A program made the position numbers and the translations under genes. A stretch of 64,000 nucleotides of DNA, from positions 29,078,001-29,142,000 of the forward strand of contig JBITNC010000001.1 of NCBI GenBank assembly GCA_050084985.1, in the 5' to 3' direction. This DNA is from Nageia nagi (lineage: Eukaryota; Pinophyta). Shown here piece by piece: positions 10,111 through 22,270 of this stretch. Under the pieces are notes generated by a model, which saw only the letters and a list, made by a program, of their open reading frames with translations, had not been told where the DNA came from and ran no database searches. Each line of letters starts with the position of its first letter. Positions within the stretch are counted from its first letter, which is position 1.

Positions 10111-11614
10111 GAGGTGAGTATTTGCAGGTTCCACACAATAAGGGATGGAAAAGTAAAAACACCAACACAGTAGTGGACAAGTAAAAGACAGGATTACTAT
10201 CCCAATGAAAAAAACATAAAAATAGTGGATGCAAAGATTAAAGGGACAGAATGGAAAGGTTAAAGAGGACGATAGACAGTGACTGCAACACAGAGTAGAG
10301 GAAAGTCTTAACATATAACAGGGAAAAGGTCTAGTTTCGGAAATTCTATGAAACGGACAATGATAGGATACAGTGACCCCGCTCATCAACATTCCCCTTC
10401 ACAACCTTGATCTGATCTGATGGAATCTACACCTAATGTGGATTGAGAAAATGTTTCAGCCTAGTACAATGCAATAAAATGACACTAACAAACCATAGCA
10501 GAAAACATGGCATGTGTGCTCATTTAAACAGAAAAGTAACAGTCAATGCATTCAGAAACAGACCCACCGGAATAAAACTTCAAATGGGTACCTCAATAAC
10601 CTTAACGACCACTCGAAAATATTTCGAACACGTCTTTAAATTTCCCAAACGGAGCTCCTTTAGGCACCAAGACACTCACTTCACTCAAACCGCTCACCTC
10701 AACAGTAAAAGCCTTCATAAAATCAAACTCAACAAAAACAAGGTTTTATAACCCGATGAACCTCATGGAGGCTCACCCATCATTTATCCCACCGATCCAA
10801 CCCAAACATAGCAACCTCACCTTACATAGATCCAATCAATAGAGAAAATTACAAAACATAAAAAAAAGTCACTCTAAATCCCAATCCCCATAACAACCCG
10901 TACATCGAAATGCCTACTCATTATTTCCAAATCCCGTTAAATCTCTTTTAATGTGCACTTAATTTTTTTTTTTTAAAACCATGGTTAAATTCTTTATTGC
11001 ATTAGTTAAATATTCGTGGTAAATATTCAATTATATTTGACAATTTAATTTTAATTAATTGAGTTGGTAATCTAATCTATCTATATGGTCCTAAATGTGC
11101 TTAAAAAAAACATTTATTTCATGTCATTATCACTCGTTATTGTCAAAACTTCAAAAAACAATTCCAAAGTTTTTATTTAAAATATATATTTTTAATGCAC
11201 TATAATAATTTATTTTTAATTTAACTAGTGGTTTATAGAGTACTATGGCAACTTATGTGTTTAATTTGGGTACTGTTTTCTAAGGTTTTCAAAGCAAATA
11301 TTTTTCAAGTGGGGTTTAGAATTTACTTCACATTGTGACAGGTGGAATGGAGTACCACCAACGTGGGTCCCACAATTAGCTATATTTGGAAAAGTGACAA
11401 TATATGGTATTGTTTTTGTGTTGGTTGGGGAAGAAGTTTTTAATCGTGGCTTTAAATATTTTTAACACAGATTTTAATAATTTGCGTATCATCTCATGGA
11501 TCCCAAGCTGTAATATGCCTATTCCTTCCTATTCTTTGCCACCATCTGTCAATGCAGAAGGCGTTATGAACTACCATTAACATAGGGATCGGGATAATTT
11601 CTTTAATGATTTGA

Positions 11615-11627
11615 GGGGGGGGGGGGG
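11615..11627 (+). repeat. Poly-G run (13 G) followed by GA repeat
   Basis: Thirteen consecutive G are followed by agagagag. Its exact length may be an assembly or sequencing uncertainty. Confidence 0.9.
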
Positions 11628-12114
11628 AGAGAGAAGAACTTGGAGAGTGACAGCTTTTGTTGCGTTACTATAGTTTAGAACTGATCACATTGGCTTCTAG
11701 AATGGCAGATAATGGAGAGAGGTATTCATGAAAAATTAGAACATGTGAGAATATTGATAGATTTTGAGTGAAGGTGGTGAAAATCAAATCAAGGTATATA
11801 AGAAATTCACTTTCCAACCAACAATGAGATCCGATTGCAAATGTTGGAATCAAATCATTCACTCAAGAATGGCACTTATCGATTTGCAATTACTACTTTG
11901 CCGTACTATCTCACTTAAAAGGGTTGATTATACATACACTTGCCCTTGCCTTTTATTCCTCTTCTCACTAAATGGATGTATTCTTTCGAAGAGTACTTAG
12001 TTTACCTATTCATCAAGGATTAATTAAAATTATAGTGCCATTTGAAAGATGAGATGCCAATAAATTTTAATTAATCTTTAATGAATTAACTACTTGATAA
12101 GAATAGAGTTACCT

Positions 12115-12345
12115 CCAAGATTATTGGAGATAGGTAGAATCAACTTTCATAGAATAAAAAATTAGTAAGTAAATGAGATATCGATATTGTATATTTTGTT
12201 GGAAAACCTATTATTTTAGTATATATTAAGTTTGAATTTTGTGGTAGCTTTACTAGGAACTTGCTACTAAAGAGAAAGAATGGTATAAAAGAGAGATTTT
12301 GGAATACAAAGATTTGGTGCACAAAATGTGACGATCTGAACCAAA
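12115..12345 (+). pseudogene. HMG-box gene 3' fragment (inverted copy)
   Basis: The plus strand here corresponds to the end of exon 9,589-9,198, the last intron and the last exon of the HMG-box gene. The GTAAGT donor is still visible (12,165-12,170). The coding part is broken: TAG replaces the Trp codon of the IGDRW motif and TAG/TGA codons occur further on. It lacks the first two thirds of the HMG box because the repeat arm stops there. Confidence 0.7.
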
Positions 12346-12774
12346 GACTCCAAATGGTTCAAGTCATACAAGGGCAAAGTAGTTTCTTTGAGTTCAATTA
12401 GGTCAATCTTGACATAACAACAAACATGTGATAACATTTTGAAGCTATCAAATCAATTTCATGTACCTTCCAATCAAGTTTTTGATTCGTTGTTTATTTA
12501 TTTATTTTTTTGGCATGGATGCCACAAGATTCTAGCAATTTCTTCTTTTTTTAGTATGAAACTACAGTTTAGTTGTAGTTGAGTCTATTCTAGTAGTTTA
12601 AGAATATTTTTTTTTTTGTTGTGATTAAGTGAACGGTAATGTTACGCATTTTAAATACAATATAAATTAAACGCATGAAGTGATATTTTCTTTGCATTAC
12701 CTCTATGATCTCTGTACATGAAAGACGTTTGAAAAAGAAATGGATGCATTTAGATAGTAATGATGATATCATCC

Positions 12775-13510
12775 CAGCCACTGATGTGTATGATGCTCTC
12801 CACTATCTCCAACACCATTGCGAGTGGTGATCTTTTCATTCGCATATCATTGCTATAGGTGCTCAAACATACTTACATCAAGCTTCTTAAATGTAGATTT
12901 GTCTTGTTTCCTCTGCAATTGTTACTTTTATATTGATGCTTAGAGTTTTTCTATTGCATTTCATTGTTGAGTTGTAAATCATGATATGATATTAAAAGCA
13001 TGCTTAACTGATATATTGATAATGGTTTGAGCCTTGAAGCACAAATGATTAGTACTTGCTATCAAATAAACTATAAAAAAATTTAGTTTTCAAGTAAATT
13101 TGCATACTCATTTAAAAAACAAAAAAAGAAATAAATGAAAATTATGAAGATCATAAGATTTTACCATGGAACTTTGTAATGTTCAACTACCATTTCTAGA
13201 CAATGCATTAAAGCTTCTCAAAGTTCTCTAAGAAGCCTTGTAGTATCATCTTGGGCCTTTTTATTCAAGTTGGCCTTTTCTTTTTTTTGCTTTCCTTTTC
13301 ATTCTTTTTTGATGGCTCTACCAAAAGAGCATCCAACCCAAATGGATCAGCATCTCTATCCTTTATTGTAGATGAAACTTCATATACTAACTAATTTTCT
13401 TTGAAAATTTTGCTTTGCTATAAAGATCATTTGCCACTTGAGCATCGATAATCCGAGTCTGTAACTGATTTTGATGTTGTATATTGAAGCATTGATACCA
13501 AAAATAATAA
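12775..13510 (-). pseudogene. 3' fragment of the broken host gene (inverted copy)
   Basis: This is the inverse copy of 7,840-8,540. Recognisable pieces on the minus strand are the ATACAACATCA..CAG..ACTCGGATTATC block (13,440-13,490) matching the WIIRAQVANDLYS exon, the block matching DPFGLDALL (13,325-13,355), and the CAGTGGCTGGGATGA end (about 12,770-12,785). Several indels and stops are present, and no upstream exons were copied. Confidence 0.7.
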
Positions 13511-13568
13511 CCCTTAGCAAGGAATAAAATTGAACTAGAATAACAATAAATTTTCACTTATTTGCTAT

Positions 13569-14929
13569 AGCACCTAGCTTCACGTCTATTTTTCAACCAC
13601 CCCTCCGTTGCTCCTTTATCACCCATCCTACCCTCATTGAAACACATTCCATGTCCTAGAGTGTGTTGGCAAAATCCCCGAAAGTTTGGAAGCTTTCTCA
13701 TTCGTAGCATATTTTCATAATTATTTATTTATTTAAAACCTCAAATTTTAATAATTGAATACTTAATTATTTTTTGAGATAATCTTGCATTCCTCATCTT
13801 AGAGATCTAAAAAGCTTGTTTCTAAAAAGTGATATTTCTATTCTAGGGACTTATGGTTTTAGAAATTCTTTTTTCTCCTATTAATTAGCTTTTTTGAGTT
13901 CTCCTAACAACTCTCTATTTTAGAAGTTGCTAATTTTTAGATAAGACTACTCTTCTTATTCAAATCAAATTTCATTTTATATCACATCAATCTCTAAGTT
14001 CAATTGATGAGTGCTTGAAATAGCAGGACACATGTTTTAAACAACTTGAGATAATGTAATTTTTCTCTTTTAATGGAAAATTAATGGTACTTTATGAAAT
14101 TCTTTTGTCTCTCTTTTTTTACAAAAGACTATAGTTGGAAGCTGCTAGTGATAAATTAATTTTAATAAATTTTTAAGATTTATAAAATCTTAGCCTCTCT
14201 TGATGGCTTGAAGAACTTGTTGGATTGTTTCAGACATCGAGGATCATTGAATGATATAATTGGTGATAGGGAACTCATCCTTCTCATCGAAATATAATTG
14301 AAATCGCTACAATCTTATATAGGTTATTCTTGGTTTTTTGCTTATAGATCGAAAACTCGCTTATCTCATGGACACTTGACTTCATGCATTCATTTAGAAT
14401 GCTCATATCTCCATGCTAAATGCATTTGGATCTCTCTTGTTACAAAGCCAACATCTCGACATCTTTAAATTGCTAAATGTTACTTTCCTCCTACTAACTC
14501 ATCATATTCTATTGTAGATGATGGTGACTCATTCTACCTAGATCTTTAATCTTGAGATCTCCAGTTTTTTTGTCTTGGGAAAACTTTAATGCATGGACAA
14601 GCACATCGTAATGTTGCTTACATAATATTTTTTTAGATCCTCTTTGATGGTTGGAGATTGATCTCAATGACCTAGGCCTAACATGATAGTCAAACGATGT
14701 TGAAAAAATATCACACCTTATGGAAAACACTTGCTCATTTTAGGTGAAGTGCATAATTTAATTATCCTGAGTGGGATTGCTCAATTCCTTTAACATAGTC
14801 ATTCTACATGTTTCACTTTTGTTGGTAGCATTAGTTTGGTCGATTATGCTCTAGCTAATCTTGCATTTGACTTTTCTATAAGTTATTTTTAGTATCTTTG
14901 ATATTTCACCCCTATTTGATCATGATTTT
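13569..14929. other. No assignable gene; one minus-strand protein-like frame
   Basis: A minus-strand frame at 14,509-14,730 reads DVLVHALKFSQDKKTGDLKI and looks like a decayed coding scrap, but I cannot place it in a family. A pyrimidine-rich stretch lies at 13,590-13,670. Nothing else is supported. Confidence 0.35.
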
Positions 14930-16430
14930 CTCACCCTTACCCTTTCACTCAACACAACCTCTCCACTCGTCCCCCCTCTCTATCTCGCTACCCCCCAAAT
15001 TCGCTTTGACCATAATCTTAACTGCATTTACTTAGAAATCTTAAACAAAAATCCTACTAACCTTAAACATATACAAGACCTCATCTTGTAGGTAGAGCTT
15101 TTCTCTAAAGCCATTTGGTTAATCGCCATCGAATCCTTCCCTCATACCTCCTAAAAACACCCTATCTCCTCACCCTCACCATGGATAGGATATGATATGA
15201 GTCTTTTAATGTTCTTTTAAACCCATTGGTTTGTAGGACCAAGAAATCCTTTGTGCTACCTAACAGATAGAGGATTCTAGTTGCAGGGTTTGTTATTGTT
15301 GGAGAAATAGTAGATTCTTGTTGCATGGTTTGTGATTATTAGACCAACAACAAATGCTTCTTGTTTGACAATTTATTTATTTTTAAAAATTTCTAATATT
15401 TTGTGAAATATTAATAAAGGTAAAATCAACATTTAACATCATTTAAATATTTAATTGATATATATTTACTTCTAGATAAACTATTATAGGTACTATAAAC
15501 CCATGGGTTTAAAAGGACATTCAAAGACTCCTATTTGGCTATTCTATTAATCATTCAAATACTTTTATATATATTTACTTTTGGACAAACTTATGTAAGT
15601 CCTACAAACCAATAGGTTTAAAAGGATATTAAAAGACTCTTATCCTATCCTAATTTCTAAAATATTCAATTACGTTTTTTCTCATAGGTTTCACTCTAGA
15701 TCTTTAATATCATCTATTCCATTTAAAAATTTGGTGATCCCCTTAACTCTAGCAACTATAGAATGACTATGGTCAACCACACTAGTAAAAATCTTTGTCA
15801 TGATGCTTGATGAGTTCTTATCTAGCTTTGTTAAAATGGAGAATCTTTGTGCACATGGTCAAGTTGGCTTTCATAGAAACTACTACATTATTGATCACAT
15901 ATTCACTCTATAAGCCTTATTAATTTTCATAAATCCCCTGATATTATCCATAGGTATCTCCTATTTTAGAGATTTGAAAACCTGGGGATCCTTAGATATT
16001 TCTTATCCCTTGACATGACATTATACAAACATGTAGTTGGCCAAGTCCAAGTTTGTTCTCACTTATATGATGTGGTATATAACACAATTGGTGTAAAATA
16101 ATGTTGTTGCCTCACACCTGCTCTATTTGGGCTTTATATTGATGCACTTGAGTAATTGATATCAAACACCTTGGGCCCAAGTGGGGGTTATTTTTTGCAT
16201 GATTTCATTATCTCAATTTTGCTCTTTGTTGATGATGTCATTTTGTTATCTCATAGAACAATTAGGCTTCAATGTCAGGTTGACACCTTGAGTACCTTCT
16301 GTTCTACTCATGGTATCAAAGTTAATCTTAAAAAGATAAGGGTGGTGTCCTTTAATATGTTAAGATCAAATCATTAGACCAAAATCAGGCTTCAAGGCTG
16401 GTTTCAAATTGCCCTTAAAAATCTTTGAAC
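14930..16430 (+). pseudogene. LINE reverse transcriptase pseudogene, interrupted by a TIR element
   Basis: Plus-strand LINE ORF2 remnant. A pre-RT segment is legible at about 14,980-15,120 (RFDHNLNCIYLEILNKN). After the inserted TIR element (15,186-15,652) RT motifs follow in order: NYRMTMVNHTSKNL at about 15,755, QVGFHRNYYIIDHIFTL at 15,860-15,910, GVK*CCCLTPALFGLYIDAL at 16,090-16,152, and LLFVDDVILLSHR (the YxDD-type catalytic motif, here FVDD) at 16,218-16,258, followed by a GIKVNLKKIRVVSF thumb start. Stops and frameshifts break the frame. The sequence ends abruptly just after the RT core; the following part of the same LINE type appears at 55.5 kb. Confidence 0.75.
15186..15652. mobile_element. 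467-bp non-autonomous TIR element inside the LINE
   Basis: The 54-bp ends (15,186-15,239 and 15,599-15,652) are inverted repeats with 5 mismatches, beginning taggata. The interior holds a third degenerate copy of the end motif (15,484-15,530) and a 40-bp tandem repeat (gattct.gttgcatggtttg, near 15,273 and 15,313). No coding capacity. No clear target-site duplication was seen, so the superfamily is open. A relative lies at about 62,960-63,383. Confidence 0.7.
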
Positions 16431-16983
16431 GACAATTTCATGCACTCCATCTCTAATTATGTCATTACAAAGTTGAGAGAAACGATGATAATTTATGATA
16501 GCCTCACAAAACCACCTTGTTTTATTGATAAGATGATATTTTTTAACCATTTTCTTATGATAAATTAGAATGATTTATAATTTTCATTTTACAATCATAT
16601 TAAAAAAAATAGAACTTAAGATGGTGGTTATACTCACCCTTATAAGACCTATGAGGGAAGTTATAAATTGCCCTATTTAGGTTCTAAGATGATAGTTATA
16701 AACCACCTTCTTGTTATTCACATTTTGAAAAAAAAAATCTTGCTTTGGTCATTTGTGGATTGGATCTCCTTAAATGAATTTTTAGAAAATGTAATTGATT
16801 GGTTTCAAATCAAATTAGTAGCCTTTGCAAGTATTCTTTTTGTATATGAAACTCTTGTATTTTTAAAATGGGGCATATATATTATAGGGCTAAGCTAAGT
16901 AATAGGCACATGCAAAGGACTACGGGTAAGAAATGCCTCATTTTACTTATTTTAAGCATCTAGAGCCATGTGATATATTGTCT
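16431..16983. other. AT-rich gap with a repeat also present at 55.3-55.5 kb
   Basis: Between the LINE remnant and the CACTA element lies a stretch with the pieces aaaaccacctt (about 16,507), ctatgagggaagttataaattgcc (split match) and gttataaaccacctt. Similar pieces occur at 55,340-55,480, just before the other LINE fragment. No gene. Confidence 0.45.
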
Positions 16984-17379
16984 CACTACTATAAAAATAA
17001 CATTTAGCATCAAATTGAGCATCACTTGAGAAAAATTTGATGCAATTTGCATCATTTGGTATCATTTTGCATCTTTTTTTGTTTTGATTATTTTTATGTA
17101 TCCGATGCTAAATATAACTCTAAATCCAACCCTAAGTATGACACAAATATGATGCTAGGTTTGACTCTAAGTTTGACTCTAAGTACGATGCAAATTTGAT
17201 GCTAGTTATAACTCTAAATCCGACTCTAAGTTCAATGTTAAATATTCATCAGACTTAATGTCGAAAATGTAAATAAATGAAAAAATATCAAGGTCATGCT
17301 CACGGATCTATGTTGATTTATTATTGATCATCGATCAAAAAACTTGATTGACGATCGTTGTTGAATAGCGGGAAACCTC

Positions 17380-19330
17380 CTTTTATTGCAAAATATGGAA
17401 GCATAGAGAAGACACATGAATTATTTGATGAGGTGCATGATGTAGACATAGTTTCATGGACTGCAATGATAGTAAGATATGCACAAAATGGGTTTTTGAA
17501 AGGCTCTTGAGATTGATAAGTAGATACAATTGTCAAATGTAAAGGCATTGTGTAACCTTTGCGAGCATTATTCCAGCATGTGCCACCATGAGAGCTCTAG
17601 AAGAAGCTATGGAAATTCATCAAAGAGTAGTTGCAAATGGTTTTGCATTGAATGTTGTAGTTATGAGTGCCCTAATATACATGTATGCAAAACATGTAAG
17701 AATACACAAGGCCGATGACAAATAGAAGCAGTAGTATCATCAAATCAATTCACCTCTCGATGTCCTCATGACATGAACAAAATTGGGCAATTTGCAATAG
17801 GGTTTATACATATATCAAAGATTATTTAAAAGCATATTCCTATCACATAATGTGATTGTGAATGCCCTAATAGATGTGCACAAAATGTGAAAGTGTAGGA
17901 AAGGCACATGAATCATTTTATAAGACGCACAATGCAACACAATTTCATGGAGTGGAATGATCATAATATATGCATGAAATGGATTTTCTACGTAGTATTT
18001 GGAGACTTTTCAACATATGTAGTCATCAAGAGTGAAGCCAAACTTTTGCAACCTTTTCCAACATTCATTCAACCTATGTCATGGAGGGAACTCTAGGGAA
18101 GGTATGGAAATCTATCAAAGAGTAGTTGAAAATGGTTTTGCATCGAATGTTGTGGTTGTGAGTGCCTTGATATACATGTATGCAATGATGGCATGGTATG
18201 CAATTCATGGCTACAACAAGGATGTGCTTACACTCTTTTTATTGATGAAGCAATTTGGAACCAACCCTAACAACATAATATTTGTATGTGTTCTAATTGC
18301 ATGCCATGCATTAGGTAAGGTATGGAAATCCATCAAAGAGTAATTGAAAATGGTTTTGCATAGAATGTTGTGGTTGTGAGTGCCCTGATATACATGTATG
18401 CAATGATGGCATGATATGCAATTCATGGCTACAACAAGGATGTGCTTACGCTCTTTGATCTGGTGAAGCAATTGGGAACTAACCCTAATAATATAATCTC
18501 TGTATGTGTTCTACTTGCATGTTGTGCATTAGGTAAGGTATGGAAATCCATCAAAGAGCAATTGAAAATGGTTTGGCATCGAATGTTGCGGTTGTGAGTG
18601 CCCTGATATACATGTATGCAATGATGGCATGATATGCAATTCATGGCTACAATAAGGATGTGCTTACGCTCTTTGATCTGGTGAAGCAATTGGGAACTAA
18701 CCCTAACAACATAATCTTTATAGGTGTTCTACTTGCATGAAGTGCATCAAGCCTAGTTGATGAGAGTCGTAAATATTTTAATAGCATGAGTAACTCTTAT
18801 TACATTATTCTTAGGATGAATTAGTAAACATGCATTGTTGACCTTCTTGGTTGTCAAAGCTATCTTGAAGAAGCTTTTAAATTCATTTTCAAGATGCCTA
18901 TAAAACCCGAAGTGGGTGTGTGGATGTGTCTACTTCATGCTTGTAGATCATATAAAAATGTAGGAATTGGGGAATTTGTGGAAAAAATCCTTTTTTGGTT
19001 GGAGCCTAAACATGCTCCATCATATATTCTTAGGTTTCAAATATTTATGATGAAGCGAGCAATTGGGATGATGTTCAAAGAGTAAGTAAATTGATGATAG
19101 ATAGAGGAAACATGAAGATAGATGGATGTAGTTGGATTGTAGTTGACAAAAGGGTACATGATTTTCTTGTAGCAGATAAATCACACCCATAAACACAACA
19201 AATTTATGGAAAATTAGAGAAATTATAAAGTGAGATGAAGGCAGTGGGGTACATTCCAAATACAATACCAGTGTTTCCCTTAAACTTTTTGATATGATGA
19301 AGCACCTGGGAACCAACCCTAACAATAAAC
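17380..19330 (+). pseudogene. PPR (PLS/E-type) pseudogene inside the CACTA element
   Basis: The plus strand shows, across many stops and shifts, motifs of plant pentatricopeptide-repeat proteins, which bind organellar RNA in series of about 35-residue helical hairpins. Legible pieces are AKYGSIEKTHELFDEVHDVD followed by IVSWTAMIVRYAQNG (17,385-17,500), an MEIHQRVVANGFALNVVVMS type motif (17,605-17,690), the 218-bp tandem block (18,101-18,754), then CIVDLLGCQSYLEEAFKFI (18,834-18,892), MPIKPEVGVWMCLLHACRS (18,894-18,950), LEPKHAPSYIL and GNMKIDGCSWIVVDKRVHDF (E-type C-terminal motifs, to 19,170). A further LFDMMKHLGTNPNN piece sits at 19,280-19,325. It cannot encode a working protein. Confidence 0.8.
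18101..18754 (+). repeat. Three tandem 218-bp repeats derived from PPR coding sequence
   Basis: Unit starts (ggtatggaaatc) are at 18,101, 18,319 and 18,537. Each unit encodes relics of two PPR motifs (QRVVENGFASNVVVVSALIY and AIHGYNKDVLTLF...GTNPNN). 218 is not a multiple of three, so the amplification itself breaks the frame and is likely post-capture DNA-level duplication, not functional repeat expansion. Confidence 0.9.
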
Positions 19331-19762
19331 CAAAAAAACTAGAAACCAGAATCAACCTTGGATTCTGGTTTCCTATTTCTAATTTATTTTAAAAAAAAAT
19401 TGAACTCTGATGAAATAATTGATGCAAAATGATTCTATTTCTGATGCAAAAAGATTCTATTTTCGATGTAAAATGATTGTATTTCTAATACAAAATGAAT
19501 TTATTTTCCATGAAAAATAAGTCTATTTTTGATGTAAAAATGAATCTATTTCCTATGCAAAAATAAATCTACTTCTAACACAAAAATGACTCTATTTTTG
19601 ATGTAAAATAACTCTATTTATGATGCAATATGATATTATATATAACTCTAGAAGTGACATAAATATAGATGCTATATTCGACATGTCGTTTAGCATCGTC
19701 CCATGAGAAAAAAAGGTGAAACAACATGCATCCCAATGCTAAATCCCTTTATTGTAGTAGTG

Positions 19763-22270
19763 TCTCACTTTATCCAAAAATACTTGCATAAAGTTTTTGT
19801 ATAATGTAAATTATGAACAATTCAGGCATGCAATGCAATACATAGATAACATTTACAAGTTGCTCAGCTACAAATTACCAACTTTATTCTAGAAGTTGTC
19901 AGACAATAATTAAATAGTGCAGAATCCAAAAAACTTATGCCTTTTTTTACATGTTAGCTAAAAGTTAAAGTGAACAATATGAAATATCCTCTAGTGTTGC
20001 AATATTTGCAATGCTAGCAATGATCACATAATATGCATAAAAAATGTGTAATAATTATTGGAATACAAACATGAGAACCTTCCATTACAAAAACACCATA
20101 ATCAATCCTTGATGGAAACTCATCCAAAGAGAGTTCCAACATTAGGAATGAGATTCATTACCTTTGTTAGTTGGCTGCATTCAAGGATAAGAAGATATGG
20201 GTTTACTCTCGCACATGTTGATAAGATAAAGAGGGACCATATACATTCAATTATGTACACTTATATATTTTTATAGATTTCAAGAAGAATGTGAAAGATT
20301 ATGACCATAAATTAGATTATACCTACTATTATTGTTTAACATCAAATTAAATCTATATACAAAAGAGAGAGATGAAAGTATACTTTTTAATCCCTTCATA
20401 AATTTTAATGTAGACAGAGAGAGGAAAGTATACTTACATCACTACTTCATATCCCAAACTATATACAAAAGAATTTCTTAATGATACAAAAAATGAGCAA
20501 ACATTTCTCAACACACCTCATAGGTTATCAATTATGAGTAGTGAAATATACTTCTTTGGAAGATACAACAAAGGAGTATCATCATTTTAATGGTGGAGGT
20601 ATCCATTAAAAAAAGATCAGGAAAGATAGCATCAGTCTCTAAAAAAAGGCCAAAAGAGACACCACCAAAAATGCCATTTGTGATCAATAACATAGTGGCT
20701 GAAGGTAAGATGATTAGGATTGATCTTGAATACTCTAAAGATTACTCAAAATTCAATGTGTTCACCCATGTAGAGGAAACAATCTTGTTTAGAAGGAACA
20801 ATGAGATGGCCATAATAACAAGACCTCTTTTTTTAGCGCTACCATTCTCCTACAAGAAGCTCCAAAAACTCCTCTCCCTCCTTAGCTTGTTTTTTAGATT
20901 TTATGGGAGATTCTTTTTTAGATGTTAAATATAATTGAAACATACTTGCAAGGTATAGTTTTGATGCAATATACTTGAATATGTAACACAATTTTAATAT
21001 GTGATATAGTTGGATGAGTTTAATTGAATGAAATTTATGGTTGTGATGTTGGTTCTTGTTTATCCTTGATTTTCATATCATATTATTTGTTTGTGTATTT
21101 TCATGTCATTATGAAGGACTCTTTTATATGGTGTAGTTACATTACTTGAAAGCATGCACCATGTCATTGTGCTTGTGAAACAATTACAAGGGTCTTATGT
21201 ATGTTGTCTTTGGTCTAATGCCTTGGTTGTTGGCATTTGAAGTATTTGTTTAGCTTTGAAGTATTTGTCATACTTTGATGATGATAAAATTTGACAAATG
21301 CTTTAAATGCCAAAAACTAGGCATTGGGCAAGAAATTGCATCTCAAAATATTGGATTCAAGTAGTTCTTAATGGAATCCTAATTATTGTACTTCATTTTT
21401 TTATTAAAATGGGTAAATTTATATTAATAAAAAATTAAAGTTTTGAAAGGGTCTCTGAACATTTTACATAGTCAAAAATTTATCTTCTATACATTTGTTT
21501 CTTTAGCATATATACATATTTATCTTCCTTCAAAATTGTACAGAATAAAGGATAGACATTTACAAAATGCAACTTAGTACTCTTACTATGTATTTAACTA
21601 TATAGTAGAAAACATAGCTTAGGTTAATTCAACTATTTCGTGAGGTTTCAAAGATACTTAGAGAATCTCATACCATTTTTTCATATCTTACAGTATATTT
21701 AGATAATTTCATATCATATGGTACAATTGCATCATTTTAAAACATATGGTGGATGATGCCAACATATCACTTTTGGACTAATTTTTAATACTTACAAAAT
21801 TTCTAGGATGAATATTCTGTCCCTTTTCAAAGCTAGTTTTTGGGCCCTATTTTGAGACATATTTTGGGCTCCTTTTTCTACAAGTATATATATTTTTTAG
21901 AAAGAGAGTGTATTAAAATCCAAATTGTGATATCATAAACCTCCTTTGGTTCAATGGTGTTCTAATTGTACAAGCATGAAAAAGACAATTTGCAACTTTT
22001 TGATAGGTTTGTTATAATAGTCATTAAATTTTGGGCCTCATTTTTGGACATAAAGATTATGGAATGTAGATGGAACATGAACACAAAGGCAAGCACAATA
22101 AGATTCAAATATGCTCTATAATTATGCTCAATTGATCAAGAATACATGTAGGATTAAGAATTACACAATTATGATCAAATAGTATATTTAGATCATTTCA
22201 TATCATTTGATACAATTACATCATTGCAATGGCCAACTTATCATTTTTAAATTGATTTTTAAATCATTAT
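19763..22270. other. AT-rich non-coding part of unit A
   Basis: There is one plus-strand frame at 20,590-20,928 (112 codons, starting MVEVSIKKRSGKIASVSKKR), lysine-rich then hydrophobic. It is unassigned and in unit B it is broken by a 40-bp deletion (A 20,666-20,705). Near 21,680-21,790 lies the first of several related blocks containing tttagat.atttcatatcat; others are at 22,180, 22,700 and 23,480. No other gene is supported. Confidence 0.45.

Larger units (their letters stand above)
9256..12104. other. Single-copy spacer between the inverted-repeat arms
   Basis: Besides the HMG-box exons (to 9,739) and the doubtful exon to 10,110, this spacer holds a relatively GC-richer stretch at about 10,350-10,950 that may be the 5' part or promoter region of the HMG-box gene. 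A short minus-strand frame there (10,718-10,602, MKAFTVEVSGLSEVSVLVPK...) looks protein-like but is unassigned. A 13-base G run lies at 11,615-11,627. The rest shows no gene. Confidence 0.4.
12105..13568 (-). repeat. Right arm of the large inverted repeat
   Basis: Reverse complement of 7,764-9,255. Read on the minus strand it gives the same order: gene 3' exons, spacer, then the convergent HMG-box 3' end. This arm is more decayed than the left one and carries extra small deletions, for example within the fragment matching 7,920-8,060. Confidence 0.85.
16984..19762. mobile_element. Non-autonomous CACTA (En/Spm-type) transposon carrying PPR gene fragments
   Basis: The left end is CACTACTATAAAAATAAC and the right end, read inverted, is CACTACTACAATAAAGGG. 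Both continue into ATTTAGCAT. The 3-bp target duplication is TCT at 16,981-16,983 and 19,763-19,765. Subterminal regions (17,040-17,270 and 19,420-19,680) are full of short gatgc/tgatg-type repeats, as usual for CACTA elements. No transposase is visible. The interior (17,380-19,330) is a decayed PPR gene. CACTA elements are known to capture host gene pieces; that this one did so is inferred from the PPR lying wholly between the ends. Confidence 0.8.

Noticed and set aside
10443-10751. 102-codon plus-strand frame MRKCFSLVQCNKM
   Set aside because: No recognisable domain and it lies antisense to the probable upstream part of the HMG-box gene.
18211-18689. Cys/His-rich minus-strand frames (ISCHHCIHVYQ...) resembling zinc-finger motifs
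   Set aside because: They are the antisense of the PPR tandem repeats (gcaatgatggcatgat gives CHHC). The plus-strand PPR reading explains the sequence.
20590-20928. 112-codon plus-strand frame beginning MVEVSIKKRSGK
   Set aside because: No domain recognised, and the unit B copy is broken by a 40-bp deletion plus substitutions; kept only as a note in the gap entry.
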